7,508 bases of DNA, taken from contig JAHLFD010000060.1 of NCBI GenBank assembly GCA_018883975.1, positions 1 through 7,508 on the forward strand. Reading direction: 5' to 3'. Positions 6,199-7,508 of this stretch are shown here, piece by piece. Below the pieces are notes generated by a model. That model had not been told where the DNA came from, did no database searches, and saw only the letters and a list, made by a program, of their open reading frames with translations. Within the stretch, counting starts at the first letter, position 1. The number at the start of each line of letters is the position of its first letter. A program made the position numbers and the translations under genes. This DNA comes from Zhenhengia stercoravium. GTDB lineage: Bacteria; Bacillota; Clostridia; Lachnospirales; Cellulosilyticaceae.

Positions 6199-6207
6199 AT
6201 TATACCA
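6199..6207 (-). promoter_or_regulatory. Extended -10 promoter of the methyltransferase/radical SAM operon
   Basis: On the minus strand TGGTATAAT fits the extended -10 consensus TGnTATAAT exactly. No good -35 hexamer is visible 16-18 bases upstream, which an extended -10 can tolerate. It predicts transcription starting near 6192 and a leader of about 29 bases. Confidence 0.6.
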
Positions 6208-6271
6208 TAATATTTTAAACTATTCTGCATCTATACCTTTGTAAATAATCCTGTATTCTAACCTAGTTTTT

Positions 6272-6280
6272 TGCTATAAT
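6272..6280 (+). promoter_or_regulatory. Extended -10 promoter of the acyltransferase gene
   Basis: TGCTATAAT matches the extended -10 consensus. The -35 position at 17-base spacing reads TGTATT, a poor match. It predicts transcription starting near 6287 and a leader of about 38 bases containing AGGAGG at 6313-6318. It is divergent from the operon promoter about 70 bp away, so a single factor could affect both. Confidence 0.6.
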
Positions 6281-6324
6281 ATAGAAAGAAATGCTATACA
6301 AGCAATCATAACAGGAGGTTTCAT

Positions 6325-7041
6325 ATGTTTAGAACGATTTATTGGTATGGTTATTTTGCTATTAGCTTAGTATTTACTTTACCTGCACTCTATAAGGCTA
6401 AATCACTTCTTAAACAAGGACAAGCTGAAAAAGCAGAGCAATATATTAACAAGGTGACTTCTAAATGGGCAATGGCTCAAGTTAAAAACAGTGGTGCAAC
6501 TGTACATGTACACGGTTTAGAAAACATACCACAAGATCAGCCGGTGGTCTTTATGAGCAATCATCAAGGTAACTTTGATATCGCTCTTTTTATGAGTTAT
6601 ATTGATAAACCAAAAGGTTATGTATCTAAAGTTGAAATTAATAAACTTCCTATTGTACGTACTTGGATGCGTCTTATCCATTGCGTCTTTATGGATCGCT
6701 CTTCCTTAAAAGGAGCTGCAATGGCTATTATAGAAGGCGTGAAAATCATTAAAGAAGGACACTCCCTTGTCATCTTCCCAGAAGGTACACGTAGTAAAGG
6801 AGGCCCTCTTGGAGAATTCAAGGCAGGAAGCTTCAAACTGGCTACAAAATCCAAAGCACCTATTATCCCAGTAACAATGGATGGTACTTATAAACTGATG
6901 GAGGCACAGGGCGGTAAATTAAAACCTGCTACTGTCAATGTTTATATTCATCCATCTGTTGAAACCGCTAACTTAACTAAGGAAGAACAAATCGAACTCC
7001 CAGAACGTGTTAAAAACATTATTGCTTCTAAACTTTCTTAA
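6325..7041 (+). CDS. plsC: 1-acyl-sn-glycerol-3-phosphate acyltransferase (PlsC family)
   Basis: A 238-residue enzyme that should acylate lysophosphatidic acid to phosphatidic acid at the inner face of the membrane during phospholipid synthesis. All four acyltransferase blocks are visible: NHQGNFD (79-85) is the catalytic HX4D motif, VFMDRSS (121-127) is block II, FPEGTRSKGG (151-160) is block III, which binds the glycerol-phosphate, and APIIPVTMDG (178-187) is block IV. Residues about 5-22 form an N-terminal hydrophobic helix. The length is usual for bacterial PlsC. The start is fixed by AGGAGG at 6313-6318, 6 bases before the ATG, and the gene ends in tandem stops TAA TAA. It is monocistronic between its own promoter and a strong terminator. 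Paralogues of PlsC can use other acyl acceptors, so the exact substrate is inferred. Confidence 0.93.
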   Translation: MFRTIYWYGYFAISLVFTLPALYKAKSLLKQGQAEKAEQYINKVTSKWAMAQVKNSGATVHVHGLENIPQDQPVVFMSNHQGNFDIALFMSYIDKPKGYVSKVEINKLPIVRTWMRLIHCVFMDRSSLKGAAMAIIEGVKIIKEGHSLVIFPEGTRSKGGPLGEFKAGSFKLATKSKAPIIPVTMDGTYKLMEAQGGKLKPATVNVYIHPSVETANLTKEEQIELPERVKNIIASKLS

Positions 7042-7062
7042 TAAAAAGTACTTTTATAATGC

Positions 7063-7102
7063 AAAAAGCACTAGGCAATCTTTTACTTGCCTAGTGCTTT
7101 TT
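7063..7102. terminator. Strong bidirectional terminator between plsC and the desulfoferrodoxin gene
   Basis: The left arm AAAAAGCACTAGGCAA (7063-7078) pairs perfectly over 16 bp with TTGCCTAGTGCTTTTT (7087-7102) across an 8-base loop. T-runs follow in both directions: TTTTTT on plus, and TTTTT on minus within the arm itself. Its right end touches the TAA of the minus-strand gene. Confidence 0.93.
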
Positions 7103-7508
7103 TATTTGAGTTTAATAAGTCCGTGTTGTGTACAATATGCATAAATGTTACCTGTACGCATTTTAGGGAAACGCACTTCTGCGTTTTGTTCTGGGTAAAG
7201 TTTTACAATAAGTACACGGTCATATCTTACATAAGCTACAAATGAAATAAAGTGTGATTTAGTCATTTCATGATTTATTGTAATATAATAATCATCTTCC
7301 ACTTCTTCAATCTCTGCCTCATGCCCTTCATCTGCTTTCTGTACTTCTAGGGCTGTAAGCTTTCTACCACAGCAAGATAGTTCTGCTTCACCTGTACTCC
7401 ATACAACATTCCCACACTGTGGGCATGCATAAAATTTTATTTTTTTCATATTGCCTCCATCCTTTTCATTAGGTGATAAATCACCTGCTAAAATCTGTTC
7501 TACACTGA
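7102..7508 (-). CDS. HTH-desulfoferrodoxin fusion, C-terminal part (start lies beyond the right edge)
   Basis: From the ATG at 7449 the frame encodes 115 residues of desulfoferrodoxin type. CPQC (9, 12) and CC (26, 27) form the rubredoxin-like Fe(Cys)4 centre. H43, 'HEMTKSH' (H60, H66) and 'YCTQHG' (C106, H109) supply the His4Cys ligands of the superoxide reductase iron centre. In classical enzymes the residue before the first His ligand is a catalytic Lys (EKH); here the sequence is EGH. The frame also stays open for 19 codons upstream of this ATG, reading SVEQILAGDLSPNEKDGGN before MKKIKFY. This resembles the last helix of an XRE-type HTH domain plus linker, and I recall clostridial proteins joining such an HTH to this domain through a 'GGNMK' junction. 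The GGAGG at 7454-7458 then encodes Asp-Gly-Gly and would not be a ribosome binding site. The likely role is an oxygen- or superoxide-sensing regulator; a free-standing 115-residue superoxide reductase remains possible. Confidence 0.8.
   Translation of the reverse strand, partial: SVEQILAGDLSPNEKDGGNMKKIKFYACPQCGNVVWSTGEAELSCCGRKLTALEVQKADEGHEAEIEEVEDDYYITINHEMTKSHFISFVAYVRYDRVLIVKLYPEQNAEVRFPKMRTGNIYAYCTQHGLIKLK

Noticed and set aside
7044..7055. Perfect palindrome AAAAGTACTTTT just after plsC.
   Set aside because: With no loop it cannot form a good hairpin. It is AT-rich and sits before a far stronger terminator, so chance is the simpler reading.
7471..7486. Inverted repeat AGGTGAT-AA-ATCACCT about 22 bp upstream of the 7449 ATG, as a possible operator.
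   Set aside because: The region appears to be coding (AGDLSP in the open frame of the HTH-desulfoferrodoxin fusion), so it is more likely a coincidence of codons.

Overview
The window is a compact, AT-rich stretch of bacterial chromosome. Strong AGGAGG-type ribosome binding sites, short intergenic gaps and intrinsic hairpin terminators point to a low-GC Firmicute. The anaerobe-type genes (DRTGG protein, flavoredoxin-like protein, HTH-desulfoferrodoxin fusion, radical SAM enzyme) suggest Clostridia, probably the Lachnospirales. A Cellulosilyticum-like species is my best guess, but it rests on remembered family resemblance and no search was run. I saw no tRNA, rRNA, CRISPR array, insertion sequence or phage gene.

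Left part (1-1353, minus strand): a two-gene operon, with an AlbA_2/Schlafen-type ATP-binding protein (COG2865-like) followed 17 bp later by a DRTGG-domain protein cut by the left edge. Next, on the plus strand, is a lone protein with two DUF4397-like repeats (1569-2222). It converges on a flavoredoxin-like flavin reductase (2226-3005, minus) that carries an unusual lysine-rich tail. The two genes end 3 bp apart inside one shared bidirectional terminator.

Middle part (3130-6163, minus strand): a tightly packed operon read right to left. It encodes a membrane-anchored zinc-ribbon protein, a small class I methyltransferase with a Cys cluster, a second class I methyltransferase and a radical SAM protein with a Cys-rich SPASM-like C-terminus. 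A possible 26-codon ORF follows, whose ribosome binding site lies inside the end of the radical SAM gene. Genes overlap or lie within about 10 bp, so the products probably act together. I do not recognise the pathway. A radical-SAM-plus-methyltransferase modification of a peptide, lipid or cofactor is conceivable, and this is the best candidate in the window for an undescribed system.

Right part: a PlsC-type acyltransferase (6325-7041, plus) is transcribed divergently from the operon; both directions have extended -10 promoters. It converges, through a second shared terminator, on a desulfoferrodoxin-type gene (7102 to the right edge, minus). The open frame continues upstream of the apparent ATG at 7449 without a stop and reads like the end of an XRE-type HTH domain. 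The gene is therefore probably the 3' part of an HTH-desulfoferrodoxin fusion whose start is outside the window.
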